Source: Boswellia sacra (taxonomy: Eukaryota > Streptophyta > Magnoliopsida > Sapindales > Burseraceae). Taken from it: a DNA stretch of 64,000 nucleotides. A program made the position numbers and the translations under genes. The stretch is from the NCBI GenBank assembly GCA_013180625.2, contig SNVD02011093.1, positions 484,556-548,555 of the forward strand, in the 5' to 3' direction. Positions 47,228 through 60,039 of this stretch are shown here, one piece after another. The notes beneath the pieces were generated by a model. The model searched no databases, had not been told where the DNA came from, and worked only from the letters and a program-made list of their open reading frames with translations. The first letter of the stretch is position 1. Every line of letters begins with the position of its first letter.

Positions 47228-47623
47228 TTATTTTAAAAAAGTACATAAAACTCAACAGACAAAAACACATTCCATAGCACTCTACAAGGTGAATCAACTT
47301 TCAGACAAAGAAAAACAGGTGGAAGACAGAATATGAACTATCAGTATTTACATTCTGATAATCCAAAATCTAAATGCAAAAGCTATTATGGTTCAACTCA
47401 TCCATTTATCACCACACAATGAAACAACAATAATTTTCACAGTAATCTTTAAAGTTCTGGACCTCAATTGTTAAATGTTCAGGCAGGAAACAAAAAGCTT
47501 TGCAGGTCTTGCTACAAAATTGACCAAAATAACCCAAAAAATAGAACCATATTTTCAGCAGTAGATATCGTGAAGCATGAGGTGATTGGGTTTAAAAAGA
47601 TAAACAAGTATAAGGAAGCATAC

Positions 47624-47810
47624 CTTCAATTCATCATCATAACCAACCAGAGATAGTGCAAGTTCTGCATTTTCCTTGCCAACCTGCATAAGCAAGGGTA
47701 AAATTCGTACATGGAAGGTAGAATAGGATTTGTAACTCTCAATCATGTGAAAGGTCAAAGCATTGACTAAACACTCTAAAAGCAGCCTGCTGAACTCTAG
47801 ACAATCTATC
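47624..47810 (-). pseudogene. Captured exon fragment, probably SMC2 hinge
   Basis: On the minus strand an exon-like block 47683-47624, between CAG and GTATGC splice signals, encodes VGKENAELALSLVGYDDELK, which strongly recalls the hinge region of plant SMC2 condensin subunits. Upstream at about 47790 SRVQQAA is readable, as expected just before it in that protein, but the frame then runs into stops, consistent with an intron or decay. Only about 30 residues of a protein of more than 1000, so a gene fragment. Confidence 0.5.
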
Positions 47811-48862
47811 ATGCGGCAAATATGAGCTCAAACTACCTACAAGATACAGAACCTAAGAAATTAGAGACAGCAAATAAGAGAGCGAGGACCCAGCAGCATT
47901 AGCATAACACAAAACATATTCAACTAACACCTACCCAAGTCAGGCAGGTTGCAAGCTAAATCCAAAGAATAATGGTAATGGTGAAACAACAAAAACCAAG
48001 CCAACAACTATAGAAAAGATTCAGTGCATATTGTAAAACAGAAAATTAGGACATAAGAGAATAGTTGTATGCTAGTAACAAAGAAAATCAAATGTGCACA
48101 TGAAAGAAGCAGCATTATTGACCACTGAGCATCAGTCGTCTTTCTCTGCTGATGTATCTATGAATTATACTGCATCATTCTGAATTTCATATTCTGTTGA
48201 TGCAAACTTAATATTTAACAAGTGACATTGTCAACAAACTAGTGGCGGAATCGGACAAGTTCAATATACTCATCTGTTCAACACCATACATATGCTTCAA
48301 CCCTATCTTTGCTATTATCTTTTACCCCAAGGGAAAAGCAAATTCCTAAAAATTTTAAACAAAAAAGAAAAAACTCAACATCTATCACAAGGCATACTAA
48401 AAAGCTTACCAGAAAGATAGGAGTAGAACAAATGCAGCAAGAAACAGAATATCAGGTGAAGCTGCAGCAATAAATTTATAATTTAAAACCACCCAAAGCG
48501 TGCAGTGAACTTAAAAATAAATATTGAAGTTGAAAATCAATTACCATGATTTAAGAGAAACATACCCATGAGGACAACTCAGAAGAGGAGCAAGCAGTGG
48601 GCCTACTAATTTTAGAGTTTCCGCTAAGAATCATTTAAAATACCGAACACAAAAGAGATCCTCCAACTAACGAGGCTGACAAGATTAATCACAACTCAGT
48701 GTGCTAATATTCAAATGACTTGGGCACACAGTATTAAAAGTTTAGAGTTTTTCCAAAGTCTAATTCAAAATGGCTCACAGAATCCCCAAATGGAACCATC
48801 AATTTACTATGAGTTAATGAAAACAATGCAAACATCTGAATTAATTATATCTTAAACTTTAC

Positions 48863-48974
48863 CTTTAAGTAGAACTGGAATCTCCCAGTCTCAACATCAG
48901 TCAAATTCACACTATTTCCTAACTAGCTGCCAATAAATTCCCAAACGGAGGTTGTAATCTCACTTGTTTTGCAG
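48863..48974 (-). pseudogene. Captured LEUNIG-like WD40 exon, broken
   Basis: Minus strand between AG and GTAAAG signals. It reads KQVRLQPPFGNLLAAS, then a stop and a one-base slip, then NSVNLTDVETGRFQFYLK. LEUNIG/LUH co-repressors carry the matching QVRFQPR..LLAAA..VVNIFDVET stretch. It follows, in the right gene order, the exon at 49765-49920. Confidence 0.65.
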
Positions 48975-49764
48975 CTGCCTGTAACTGTATATTGCAAAAT
49001 CAAGGTCTGGATTTATTGGAGTAAACTCTACAGGAAAATTTGACTAAAAGGTTATCTTTAAGCAAAGGGAGAAAAAACAATAAATTAAAGATCATGCTGT
49101 GGAATTTCAAATAGCAACATATAAGGTAATCAAAGCCTTTTGAGGATTTAGTAGCTAAGAGAAGAAAAAATAATGAACAGAAGAATGAAGCTGTGGCATG
49201 CAAAATAACAAAATAAATTGACATTAAGATGCTTTTCACTAGCACATGCATGCTTTCTCACTAAAGTCAGATTTGGTGAAAGAAGATGAAACTCATCAAC
49301 ACACATGAGCCTCCTCTAACAAATTCCAGACAATTCCATCAACAAGAACCTAGTATTGCTGGAAAGAAAGAATCACATTCGACAGTACTCCAGATATTAT
49401 TCACAAGAACATTATTAGGGATCCTCACAATCCAAATCTACTACTATTGCCAATTCTCTTGTAAAAGAAACAAAACCAAAACTTTGCAGTTAATATGATG
49501 TAGCAAGCCTAATTGATAAGACCTAACCTCGTATATTCTTAAATATCAAATAACAGAGTTACAATGCTCTCTTTTCAACTGTAGACAGGTAGCTTTTATA
49601 TGTAAATACCAGCAAATTAAACAAAATGACTAATAACGACAAAGCCCACTGTCTATTCACAAATAAGACACATCCAAGCCATATTATCACATGTCCAGTA
49701 TATCAGCACCTGCACCATAATATGCTACCACTGAATACTAACAATGCCCAGTCCAAGATCTAAC

Positions 49765-49920
49765 CTTAGTTATGCCATTGCATGTGCAACGGTCGATGTT
49801 CCACAAACCAATCTCATCATTTATATGAGTGGAACATAAAAAATCTATCTTGGTTGGGTGAAAATCCAATGACATTACTTGTCCAGAGTGGCCAACAAGC
49901 TTAAAGAGCGAGTTACTTGG
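49765..49920 (-). pseudogene. Captured LEUNIG-like WD40 exon
   Basis: 156-nt exon on the minus strand, with acceptor TTGTAG and donor GTTAGA, open throughout. It reads PSNSLFKLVGHSGQVMSLDF, HPTKIDFLCSTHIN and DEIGLWNIDRCTC, a WD40 blade like those of LEUNIG/LEUNIG_HOMOLOG co-repressors. No other exons of that long gene are seen apart from 48863-48974. Confidence 0.7.
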
Positions 49921-50182
49921 CTACAATATCAAAGACAGAAATATACAAATGTTAACAGTCATTCCAGCAACTCCACCAACCCACGCACTCTCACACAGGC
50001 ACAAAGGTTAAAAAAGAAAATGTGTAACAAATATCAGTGAAACAAAATAATTCTCAACGAAAAGAAAAAAGGTATATGGCATGACTCGGTATAACAAGGC
50101 ATATTTATTCTTCAAAATAAGACATTCTAAAGCAGCATCGAAATTAGAATAGTGTAACACCAGGCTTTTGATCATTACTCAC

Positions 50183-50409
50183 TATCTGAAATCTATATTT
50201 TGGTAGAATACTGAGATCTGCTTCTGATGCACCTTGCTGGTCAGTCACAAAAGAAAAGATAACACTAATAAGCTGTTTCAAGGAACTCAATTTTGTTAAC
50301 AAATTTGTCAATTAATAGATCATAATCCCTTATACCTGTCTTACAACAGCATAAAGAATTGCAATAATGGATGGCAAGCAGCAACAGAGTGCAATCCCGA
50401 TCAGACATG
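50183..50409 (-). pseudogene. Captured two-exon fragment of a membrane RING-H2 E3 ligase
   Basis: Minus-strand exons 50409-50336 and 50236-50183 join as [25 protein letters not shown] and QGASEADLSILPKYRF, with good splice sites (GTATAA, GTGAGT). This is the last membrane helix and linker of plant RING-H2 E3 ligases of the At1g12760/At4g11680 type. The RING finger itself, which should follow, is absent downstream, so it is a fragment. Confidence 0.7.
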
Positions 50410-50608
50410 CTAAAACAAGACAAAAGATGTTAAAGAACACATCAAATGCCAGAAAAACGATAGTCAACCTGCAAATATGAAGAATTAGAGATCCCAGCAG
50501 TCTTTATTCTGCAGATACTGAAGCATAAAAATAAAATAAAATAAAATGAAAAATTCTAACCAATCTGTCAGGTTTTTCATCAATTTAATTAGATTGGAAA
50601 CTATAGTC

Positions 50609-52371
50609 TGTTGACCCAGGTATGGCAACCCAAGAGGGGGGGTGAATTGGGTTTTTATTTATCAAAACGGATTTAGAAAACTTTTCTTGAAAGATCAAAA
50701 TTAGTTCACTCTTTCTTTGAAAATAAAGGTGAAGAAGATGAAATTAGAATTTATCAAAGATGCAATCAAAAGAATAATAATGATGAACAATCACAAGTGC
50801 AAGTAAATGTAAAGAGGAAAGGGATAGAGAGAGTGCAAACTCAATTTACGTGGTTCGGCAAACCTTGCCTACGTCCACGGGCTCCTAGCTCCACGAGCTA
50901 AGCTTTCCACTAAGTTGTAGAAATCTTTACAACTTGCTTGATGAACAACCTCACCAAGACTTTTTCTTCCAACTCTTGATAACACCACACCAAGAGTTCT
51001 TCTTGATGAACAACCTCACCAAGGCAACTTCCTTCAACCCTTGATAACACCACACCAAGAGTTCTTCTTGATGAACAACCTCACCAAGGCAACTTTCCTT
51101 CAACCCTTGATAACACCACACCAAGAGTTCTTCTTGATGAACAACCTCACCAAGGAAATATTTCTCTCAAGGATAACTTTTATCCTTTACAATAAGATCT
51201 CACTCTCACCACAATACAAGAACAAAGATAATTGTTTATAACAAAATACAACTCTCCTCAAAGAGTAGATAAAAAATATAAAAGCTCTCTAAAAATTATA
51301 TTTCCCTTATTTGTGGCTTGATGGATCTTCTTGAATGAATGGGAGAAGGGCTCCTTTTATAGGCAAATGAGATGAACTTAATCAAGTGAAGACACCATCT
51401 CCAAATTTTCTGCCCACCATAAAAACCGTAATCTTGTCTGCCATTTTTGTCAATGTTCCGTTTGAAATTTGAAAATCTGTAAAACATAAAAGATCTGCAC
51501 ATTTGAATAAGCTTTCCAACGCATCAAGAACCAAGTCATTTGGATATCTGTAGCTCAAGATATGGCCAAAACACCATTCGGTGCTCATGTGACTTGATTT
51601 TTCTCCATGTGTCAGTCCACCGACTTGAATGATAATTCTGTCAGCCTTCCGTTTGAAATTTGAATTTCTTCAAAACATAAAAGATCTTCATATTTGAATA
51701 AGCTTTCCAAAACATTAAGAATCAAAGCAATTGGATATCTCTATCTTAAGATATGGCCAAAACACCATTCGGTGCTCATGTGAGTTGATTTTTCTTCTCT
51801 GTGTCAGTCCACTGAATTGCATGTCAATTATGTCGGCCTTCCATTTGAAATTTGAATTTATTCAAAACATATGAAATGTTCTTCATTAAGTCATCTTTCC
51901 AATGCCGTAAGAATCAAGTCATTTTGATTTTTCTAGCTCAAGATATGTCCAAAGGAGTATTCGGTGCTCATGTCAGCTGCTTCCATTTGTCTTTCAACTT
52001 GCATGATGATTTGGACAACCTTGCACTTGAAATTTGAATTTCTTTAAAACATATGAAATGTTATAAATTGAGTAAGCTTTCCAAAGGCTCAAGAATCACG
52101 TCATTTGGATATTTGTAGAGATATATATGACCAATTGATTGAACATTGCTCATGTGTCACATTCCTTGAGTCAATCCTTGTTCTTAAACTTTGGTGCCTT
52201 TAACATGTAGTCTTCTCCTTAGCTTCAACACTTCATTTTAATAAGCCTCTTCTTGATTTTAAAATTATTTCAATGATCTTACTCTTGCACATAAATAAAC
52301 ATGTTAGTAAATCTCAATTAATCAATGTGTATTGTTATCATCAAAATTATCATGTAGCCTTAGGGCTAACA
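50609..52371 (-). repeat. 3' LTR of copia copy 2
   Basis: 1763 bp, on the plus strand TGTTGACCCAGG...TTAGGGCTAACA. The minisatellite has about three units (50940-51150). Confidence 0.92.
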
Positions 52372-52807
52372 ATCTCCCCCTTTTTGATGATGACAAACCA
52401 TTGATTGCTTTAAAATATAATCTAAAATCAAGAATGAAAATAAAATCAACAATAAGCAAAAAGAATGGCACTTGTTATGAATATAAGCAATCCAACTATT
52501 TCTCCCCCTTTTGTTATCATCAAAAAGATGTAATCAAATTAATTACTCCCCCTAAATATATTCTCCCCCTTAACATATGCTACCATTCAAAAATTATCAT
52601 ATAAAAGCAAAATTAAGCATATCCAATATGTCTAATTCTTTTCTAATTATGCAAAATCTATCTTGACTAAGGGGTTTATTTGTTGAAACAAAAATTTTTG
52701 TTTAAAAAAGTTCTCACTTGTTTTCCAAATTGACAAGCATCACAAATCTTATCCTTTTCAAATTTTATTTTTGGAAGACTATCAACTAAATCATTTTTAG
52801 AAATTTT

Positions 52808-53240
52808 TTAAATTGTGTCCATGCTAGCATGACCTAACCTTTTATGCCATAACCAAGCATCATCATTAACAATGAAACAATTTTCTACATGATCATTAAC
52901 ATCAATATCAATTGTATAAATATTACCACATCCTATTACCAACAAAAATGTCTTATTGTTACTAACATCCTTAATCACACATCTATTAGGCTCAAAAGCA
53001 ACAAAATATCCCTTATCACACAATTGACTAATGCTAATCAAATTATGTTTCAAACCATGAACAAGCAAAACATTTTCAATAATAGGTGAAGAAGGGTTAC
53101 CAATATCACCATGTCCGATTACCCTTCCTTTGGCATTATCACCGAAGGTCACATATCCTCCTTTCTTCATGATTAATCTTGAGAACTTGGAGGCATCTCC
53201 GGTCATATGCCTTGAGCATCCACTATCTAAGTACCACTTG
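52808..53240 (-). pseudogene. Protease end and GAG-pre-integrase of copia copy 2
   Basis: On the minus strand LDSGCSRHMTGDASKFSRLI through LLVHGLKHNLISISQLCDKG to WHKRLGHASMDTI. A local frame slip near KTFLLVIGCG and a stop after DTI end it before integrase. It corresponds to 8988-9420 of copy 1. Confidence 0.82.
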
Positions 53241-54880
53241 TGTTTGCCACTCCTTTGTTTCTACAATCAACATTCAAAGAGAGACTTTTTGGTACCCAAA
53301 TGTTCTTGGGTCCTTGGGGGTTAGTTATGGTACTTTTTGGAATCCATATTTGTTTCAAATTAGGATTTCTCTTAATATAGCAAGAATATACTTTGTGTCC
53401 TTTTCTTCCACAATAAGTACATGAATGATTAGGATTATTCCAAAAAGATGCATGAGCAAAATAATTTTTAAAATACTTTTGATTTTTATGAGTTTTATAT
53501 CCTAAGCCTCTTTTATCAAAAACACACCTTTGGTTTTGTAACATAGAATTCAAATTTTTTGTGCTTTTTGTAAAACTATCAACAATATTTCTTAAGTCAT
53601 TATTTTCCTTTTTCAAAATAGCATTTTGTTTCTCCAATTTATCAAAATCCTTTTGTTTTAAAATCTCATTTTCAGTTTTTAATAAATGTATTTGACTTTC
53701 CAAACTTTCAAAATCTTTTTGCTTTAAAATTTCATTTTCATTTTCTAAAGCTTCATTTATTTCCACCAACTCTTCTAAATGAGATAACATGATTTTTGAC
53801 TTCTTTTTGAAAGCATTGATTTTTGAATTTTGTTTATCAACTTGTACATGTAAATTTTGGAATGCTTCAAATAATTCATCATATGAAAACTTAGGATCAT
53901 AGTTTAGAATACTTACCTCATCTTCTCTTAAAGCCATGAAGCACATATTTGCCATTTCACAATCTTCTTCTTCGGTGGAGCTAGCCTCACTATCATCCCA
54001 ATTTGAGGCTTTCATTGCTTTGGATTTCTTGTCTTGATTCTTCAAGTATGGACAATCCATTCTAGAAATCTTCTTGAATCCTTGGTTTCTTCTAATCATC
54101 CTTTTTAGCTTTCTTGTGATGAATGCAAGATCTTCATCATCTCCTTTGTCATCGGAGTCATCTTTTTCTTTCGTTGAAGATTTGAAAGCGATATTTTTCT
54201 TTTTCTTGAAATCTTCTTCATTCTCCTTCAAGGTGATTTCATGAGTCATGAGAGAACCCATAAGTTCTTCTAATGGTAGTTTGGTGAGGTCCTTTGCTTC
54301 TTGAATTGCCGTCACCTTTGGCTCCCAAGATTTTGGTAGACACCTAAGAATCTTTCTCACCATTTCAACATTAGAATAAGATTTACCAAGAGATTTCAAA
54401 CTATTAATAATATCCGTAAATCTAGTAAACATTTCAGAAATTGATTCATCCGATTTCATCTTAAAAAGCTCATAACTATGAACCAGCATACTAATTTTGG
54501 ATTCTTTAACTTGACTAGTTCCTTCATGAGTTACCTCAAGTGTGTGCCATATTTCTTGTGCCGTAGAACAAGTAGATATTCTATTAAACTCATTTCTATC
54601 TAGAGCACAATATAACACATTCATAGCTTTAGCATTCAAACTCAATTTCTTTTTATCATCTTCACTAAACTCTTTAGGTTTCTTTAAGCATGCATTCCCC
54701 ATTTTCAATTTTGGTAGGAACAAAAGGTCCTTCCAAAACAATAGACCACAAATCATAATCAAAAGATTTCAAGAAAATACTCATTCTAGTTTTCCAATAA
54801 GAGTAATCACTTCCATTAAAAAATGGATGTCTAGAGATAGAAAATCCCTCAACATATGAAGTTGAATTAAAAGTTGCCAT
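53227..54880 (-). pseudogene. gag: Gag of copia copy 2, frameshifted, first knuckle lost
   Basis: ATG at 54880 (MATFNSTSYVEGFSISRHPF). A shift near 54690 (ECMLKET versus ACLKKPKEFSEDD) breaks the frame, and the long remaining frame is open to 53227. An internal deletion (KKISRMDCPYLKNQ) removes most of the CCHC knuckle present in copy 1, while the second knuckle CTYCGRKGHKVYSC is intact and in frame here. The coiled coil (IHLLKTENEILKQKDFDKL) is kept. Confidence 0.85.
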
Positions 54881-56695
54881 AGCTCAAAAATCGATTAAGA
54901 TTTTAAAAATTGAGCAACCTTGCTCTGATAACACTTGTTGACCCAGGTATGGCAACCCAAGAGGGGGGGTGAATTGGGTTTTTATTTATCAATACGGAAT
55001 TAGAAAACTTTTCTTAAGTATCAAATTAGTTCACTCTTTCTTTGCAAAATAAGGTGGATAAGACTACATGTTAAAGGCACCAAACTTTAAGAACAAGGAT
55101 TGACTCAAGGAATATGACACATGAGCAATGTTCAATCAATTGGTCATATATATCTCTACAAATATCCAAATAATGTGATTCTTGAGTCTTTGGAAAGCTT
55201 ACTCAATTTATAACATTTCATATGTTTTAATTAAATTCAAATTTCAAGTGCAAAGTTGTCCAAATCATCATCCAAGTTGAAAGACAAATGGAAGCAGCTG
55301 ACATGAGCACCGAATACTCCTTTGGACATATCTTGAGCTAGAAAAATCAAAATGACTTGATTCTTACGGCATTGGAAAGATGACTTAATGAAGCACATTT
55401 CATATGTTTTGAAGAAATTCAAATTTTAAATGGAAGGCCGACATAATTGACATGCAATTCGGTGTACTGACACAGAGAAGAAAAATCAACTCACATGAGC
55501 ACCGAATGGTGTTTTGGCCATATCTTAAGATAGAGATATCCAATTGCTTTGATTCTTAATGTTTTGGAAAGCTATTCAAATATGAAGATCTTTTATGTTT
55601 TGAAGAAATTCAAATTTCAAACGGAAGACTGACAGAATTATCATTCAAGTCGGTGGACTGACACATGGAGAAAAAATCAAGTCACATGAGCACCGAATGG
55701 TGTTTTGGCCATATCTTGAGCTACAGATATCCAAATGACTTGATTATTGATGCGTTGGAAAGCTTATTCAAACATTAAAATCTTTTATGTTTTTCAGATT
55801 TTCAAATTTCAAACTGAACATTGACAAAAATGGCAGACAATATTACAGTTTTTATGGTGGGCAGAAATTTGGAGTTGGTGTCTTCACTTGATTAAGTTCA
55901 TCTCATTTGCCTATAAAAGGAGCCATTCTCCCATGCATTCAAGAAGTGCAAGAGAAGCATTTTATCAAGCAAAAAGCAAGAGAAATATCAAGTCTAGAGA
56001 GCTTTTATATTATTTATCTACTCTTTGAAGAGAGTTATACTTTTGTTGTAGAAATTATCTTTGTTCTTGTATTGTGGTGAGAGTGAGATATTATTGTAAA
56101 GGATAATAGTTATCCTTGAGAGAACTCTTGTTGTTTGTTATCAAGAGTTGAGGAAAGTTGCCTTGGTGAGGTTGTTCATCAAGAAGAACTCTTGGTGTGG
56201 TGTTATCAAGAGTTGAAGGAAGTTGCCTTGGTGAGGGTGTTCATCAAGAAGAACTCTTGGTGTGGTGTTATCAAGAGTTGGAAGATAAAGTCTTGGTGAG
56301 GTTGTTCATCAAGCAAGTTGTAAAGATTTCTACAACTTAGTGAAAAGCTGAGCTCGTGGAGCTAGGAGCCCGTGGACGTAGGCAAGGTTTGCCGAACCAC
56401 GTAAATTGAGTTTGCACTCTCTGTATCCCTTTCCTCTTTACATTTACTTGCACTTGTAATTGTTCATAATTATTATTCTTTTGATTGCATCTTTGATAAA
56501 TTCTAATTTCATCTTCTTCACCTTTATTTTCAAAGAAAGAGTGAACTAATTTTGATCTTTCAAGAAAAGTTTTTTAAATCCGTTTTGATAAATAAAAACC
56601 CAATTCACCCCCCCTCTTGGGTTGCCATACCTGGGTCAACAAGTGGTATCAGAGCAAGGTTGCTCAATTTTTTAAATCTTAATCGATTTTGAGCT

Positions 56696-57732
56696 ATGGC
56701 AACTTTTAATTCAACTTCATATGTTGAGGAGCTTTCTATCTCTAGACCTCCATTTTTTAATGGAAATGATTACTCTTATTGGAAAACTAGAATGAGTATT
56801 TTCTTGAAATCTTTTGATTATGATTTGTGGTCTATTGTTTTGGAAGGACCTTTTATTCCTACCAAAATTGAAAATGGGGAATGCAAGCTTAAAGAACCTA
56901 AAGAGTTTAGTGAAGATGATAAAAAGAAATTGAGTTTGAATGCTAAAGCTATGAATTTGTTATATTGTGCTCTAGATATAAATGAGTTTAATAGAATATC
57001 TACTTGTTCTACGGCACAAGAAATATGGCACACACTTGAAGTAACTCATGAAGGAACTAGTCAAGTTAAAGAATCTAAAATTAGTATGCTAGTTCATAGT
57101 TATGAGCTTTTTAAGATAAAATCGAATGAATCAATTTCTGAAATATTTACTAGATTTACGGATATTATTAATAGTTTGAAATCTCTTGGTAAATCTTATT
57201 TTAATGTTGAAATGGTAAGAAAGATTCTTAGGTGTCTACCAAAATCTTTGGAGCCAAAGGTGACAGCAATTCAAGAAGCAAAGAACCTCACCAAACTACC
57301 ATTAGAAGAACTTATGGGTTATCTCATGACTCATGAAATCACCTTAAAGGAGAATGAAGAAGATGCAAAGTGGCAAACATGTGCTTCATGGCTTTAAGAG
57401 AAAATGAGATACGTATTCTAAACCATGATCCTAAGCTTTCATATGATGAATTACTTGAAGCATTCCAAAATTTACATGTGCAAGTTGATAAACAAAATTC
57501 AAAAATCAATGCTTTTCAAAAGAAGTCAAAAATCATGTTATCTCAATTAGAAGAGTTGGTGGAAATAAATAAAGCTTTAGAAAATGAAAGTGAAATTTTA
57601 AAGCAAAAAGATTTTGAAAGTTTGGAAAGTCAAATACATTTTTTAAAAACTGAAAATGAGATTTTAAAACTAAAGGATTTTGATAAATTGGAGAAAGAAA
57701 ATGTTATTTTGAAAAGGAAAATAATGACTTAA
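56696..57732 (+). pseudogene. gag: Gag of copia copy 3, knuckle deleted
   Basis: MATFNSTSYVEELSISRPPF... to LKENEEDAKW at about 57370, where about 330 bases present in copy 1 are missing. The joint lies at GAAGAAGAT, which occurs on both sides of the lost segment in copy 1. The acidic linker and first CCHC knuckle are gone, and the frame shifts to 57370-57732 (ANMCFMALRENEI; coiled coil). A further slip ends it at KRKIMT. Confidence 0.85.
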
Positions 57733-58094
57733 GAAATATTGTTGATTGTTTTACAAAAAGCACAAAAATTTTGAATTCTATGTTACAAAACCAAAGGTGT
57801 GTTTTAGATAAAAGAGGGATAGGATATAAAACTCATAAAAATCAAAAGTATTTTAAAAATTATTTTGTCTTCATGCATCTTTAGGAATCATCCTAATCAT
57901 GTCATGTACTTATTGTGGAAGAAAGGACACAATTGTGCATTCTTTTGCTCCCATTAAAATAAATCCTAGTTTTGAAACAAATATGGGTTTCCAAAAAGTA
58001 AGCATAACTAACCCCCAAGGACCCAGAAACTTTTGGTACCAAAAAGTTACTCCTTGAATGTTGATTTGTAGAGACAAAGGGTGGAAAACACACG

Positions 58095-58767
58095 TGGTAC
58101 TTAGATAGTGGATGCTCAAGGCATATGACCCGAGATGCCTCCAAATTTTCAAGATTAATCATGAAGAAAGGAGGATATGTGACCTTCGGTGATAATGCCA
58201 AAGGAAGGGTACTCGGACATGGTGATATTGGTAACCCTTCTTCACCTATTATTAAAGATGTTTTGCTTGTTCATGGTTTGAAACATGATTTGATTAGCAT
58301 TAGTCATTTATGTGATAAGGGATATTTTGTTGCTTTTGAGCCTAATAGATGTGTGATTAAGGATGTTAGTAACAATAAGACATTATTTGTTGGTAATAGA
58401 TGTGGTAATATTTATACAATTGATATTGATGTTTATGATCATGTAGAAAATTGTTTCATTGTTAATCATGATGCTTGGTTATGGCATAGAAGGTTAGGTC
58501 ATGCTAGCATGGACACAATTTCAAAAAATTTCTAAAAATGATTTAGTTGATGGTCTTCCAAAAATAAAATTTGAAAAGGATAAGATTTGTGATGCTTGTC
58601 AATTTGGAAAACAAGTGATAACTTCTTTTAAACAAAAGAAATTTATTTCAACAAATAAACCTCTACAATTACTTCATTTGGATTTATTTGGACCATCAAG
58701 AACTCAAAGCCTTGGTGGAAAGTATTATGTTTTTGTTATTATGGATGATTATTCAAGATTCACTTAG
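58095..58767 (+). pseudogene. Protease end, GAG-pre-integrase and integrase start of copy 3
   Basis: YLDSGCSRHMTRDASKFSRL keeps the D-S-G. The frame runs to WHRRLGHASMDTIS, with a one-base insertion at about 58527 in an A run, and continues 58501-58767 through ICDACQFGKQV and LDLFGPSRTQSLGGKYYVF to MDDYSRFT. It stops at TAG where copy 1 has TGG. It keeps the CAA that is a stop in copy 1 at 9558. Confidence 0.83.
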
Positions 58768-59723
58768 GTATTATTCTTGAAAAACAAGCTTTTTCAAAAT
58801 TTGCAAAAAGAGTCCAAAATCAAAAAGGGTATTCTATTGTGTCCATTAGGAGTGATCATGGTGGTGAAGTAGACAATGTTCCATTTGAAAATCTTTGTGA
58901 TGAAAATGGTTTTGAGCATAATTTTTCCTCACCTAGAACTCCATAACAAATTGGTGTTGTTGAAAGGAAAAATAGGACTATCCAAGAAATGGCTAGGACC
59001 ATGTTGCTTGAAAATAATTTGCCAAAATATTTATGGGCCGAAGCCGTTAATACCGCATGCTTTATAATCAATAGAGTACATATTAGAGCTTTAATAAAGA
59101 AAACTCCTTATGAACTTTGGAAAGGAAGAAAACCCAACATTGGATTTTTTAAAGTTTTGGGATGTAAATGTTTTATTTTAAACACCAAGGATAACCTCGG
59201 AAAATTTGATGCAAAAGCCGATGTTGGAATTTTTGTTAGCTACTCCAACCATAGGAAAGCATATAGAGTTTTTAACAAAAAGACTTTTACTATTGAAAAA
59301 TCTATGCATGTTGAATTTGATGAAACTGATGTTATTTCTTCAAAGAATTTAGATGATGATATTGTTGAGGTAGAAAGGCAAATCAAGGAGTCAAGGCTTG
59401 ATAAAAAGAGCCAAGATGAATTACAACTTCAACAAGAAAAGCTTGAGGAAGTAAATGATTCTTTCCAAGAATTACCAAAGGAATGAAGGTACGCAAAGGC
59501 TCACCCTAAAGATCTCATTATTGGTGAACCATCACAAGGTATGAGAATTAGATCTTCTTTTAGGAACTTTTGTAATCATTTTGCATTTGTCTCTCAATTT
59601 GAACCAAAATCTTTTAAAGAAGCCAAAAATGAGAAAAGTTGGATTTTGGCTATGCAAGAAGAATTGAATCAATTTGAGAGAAATCAAGTTTGGGAATTAG
59701 TCTCTAGACCTAAATATGACTAA
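58768..59723 (+). pseudogene. Integrase end and RT stub of copia copy 3
   Basis: After a small deletion (LKNKLFQN region) the integrase continues: SIRSDHGGE, SSPRTP, then TAA for CAA, then EMARTMLLENNLPKYLWAEA to YRVFNKKTFTIEKSMH. The stretch 59541-59723 is the RT lead-in (ESWILAMQEEL-like, NQFERNQVWELV) ending at the same deletion joint as copy 1. Confidence 0.83.
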
Positions 59724-60039
59724 ACCCCTTAGTCAAGATATATTTTGCATAAGTAGAAGAGAATTAGGCATCTTGGATATGTCTTAATTTTGTTTTTCTA
59801 TGATTATCTTTGAATGGTAGCATATGTTAAGGGGGAGAATATATTTAGGAGGAGTAATTAATTTGATTACATCTTTTTGATGATAACAAAAGGGGGAGAA
59901 ATGGTATGGTTGGATTGCTTGTATTTATAACAATTGCTCTTTGCTCTCTTTTTGTTTATTCTTGATTTTATTTTCATTCTTTATTTTAGATATTATTTGA
60001 AAGCAATCAATGGTTTGTCATCATCAAAAAGGGGAGATT

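Larger units (their letters stand above)
47228..50608 (-). mobile_element. Probable gene-capture region (Pack-type) between CACTA end and copia
   Basis: About 3.4 kb holding exon fragments of at least three unrelated host genes (RING-H2 ligase, LEUNIG-like, SMC2-like), all on the minus strand, with introns kept and most of each gene missing. The left border is the CACTA-type array; the right is cut by the copia element at 50609. Sequence between the fragments carries no other gene I can name. A Helitron could also explain this, but no Helitron end was recognised. Confidence 0.55.
50609..55056 (-). mobile_element. Copia copy 2 (minus), fused head to head with copy 3
   Basis: 3' LTR 50609-52371, polypurine tract AATCTCCCCC (plus-strand view) from 52371, pol and gag remnants, primer site near 54922, and only the last ~120 bp of the 5' LTR (54936 to about 55056). 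The sequence then switches to the opposite-strand LTR of copy 3. Integrase and RT are deleted: the CQFGKQVRT region (about 52735) joins directly to the pre-polypurine sequence through AATAAACC, a stretch shared by both sides. Confidence 0.88.
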
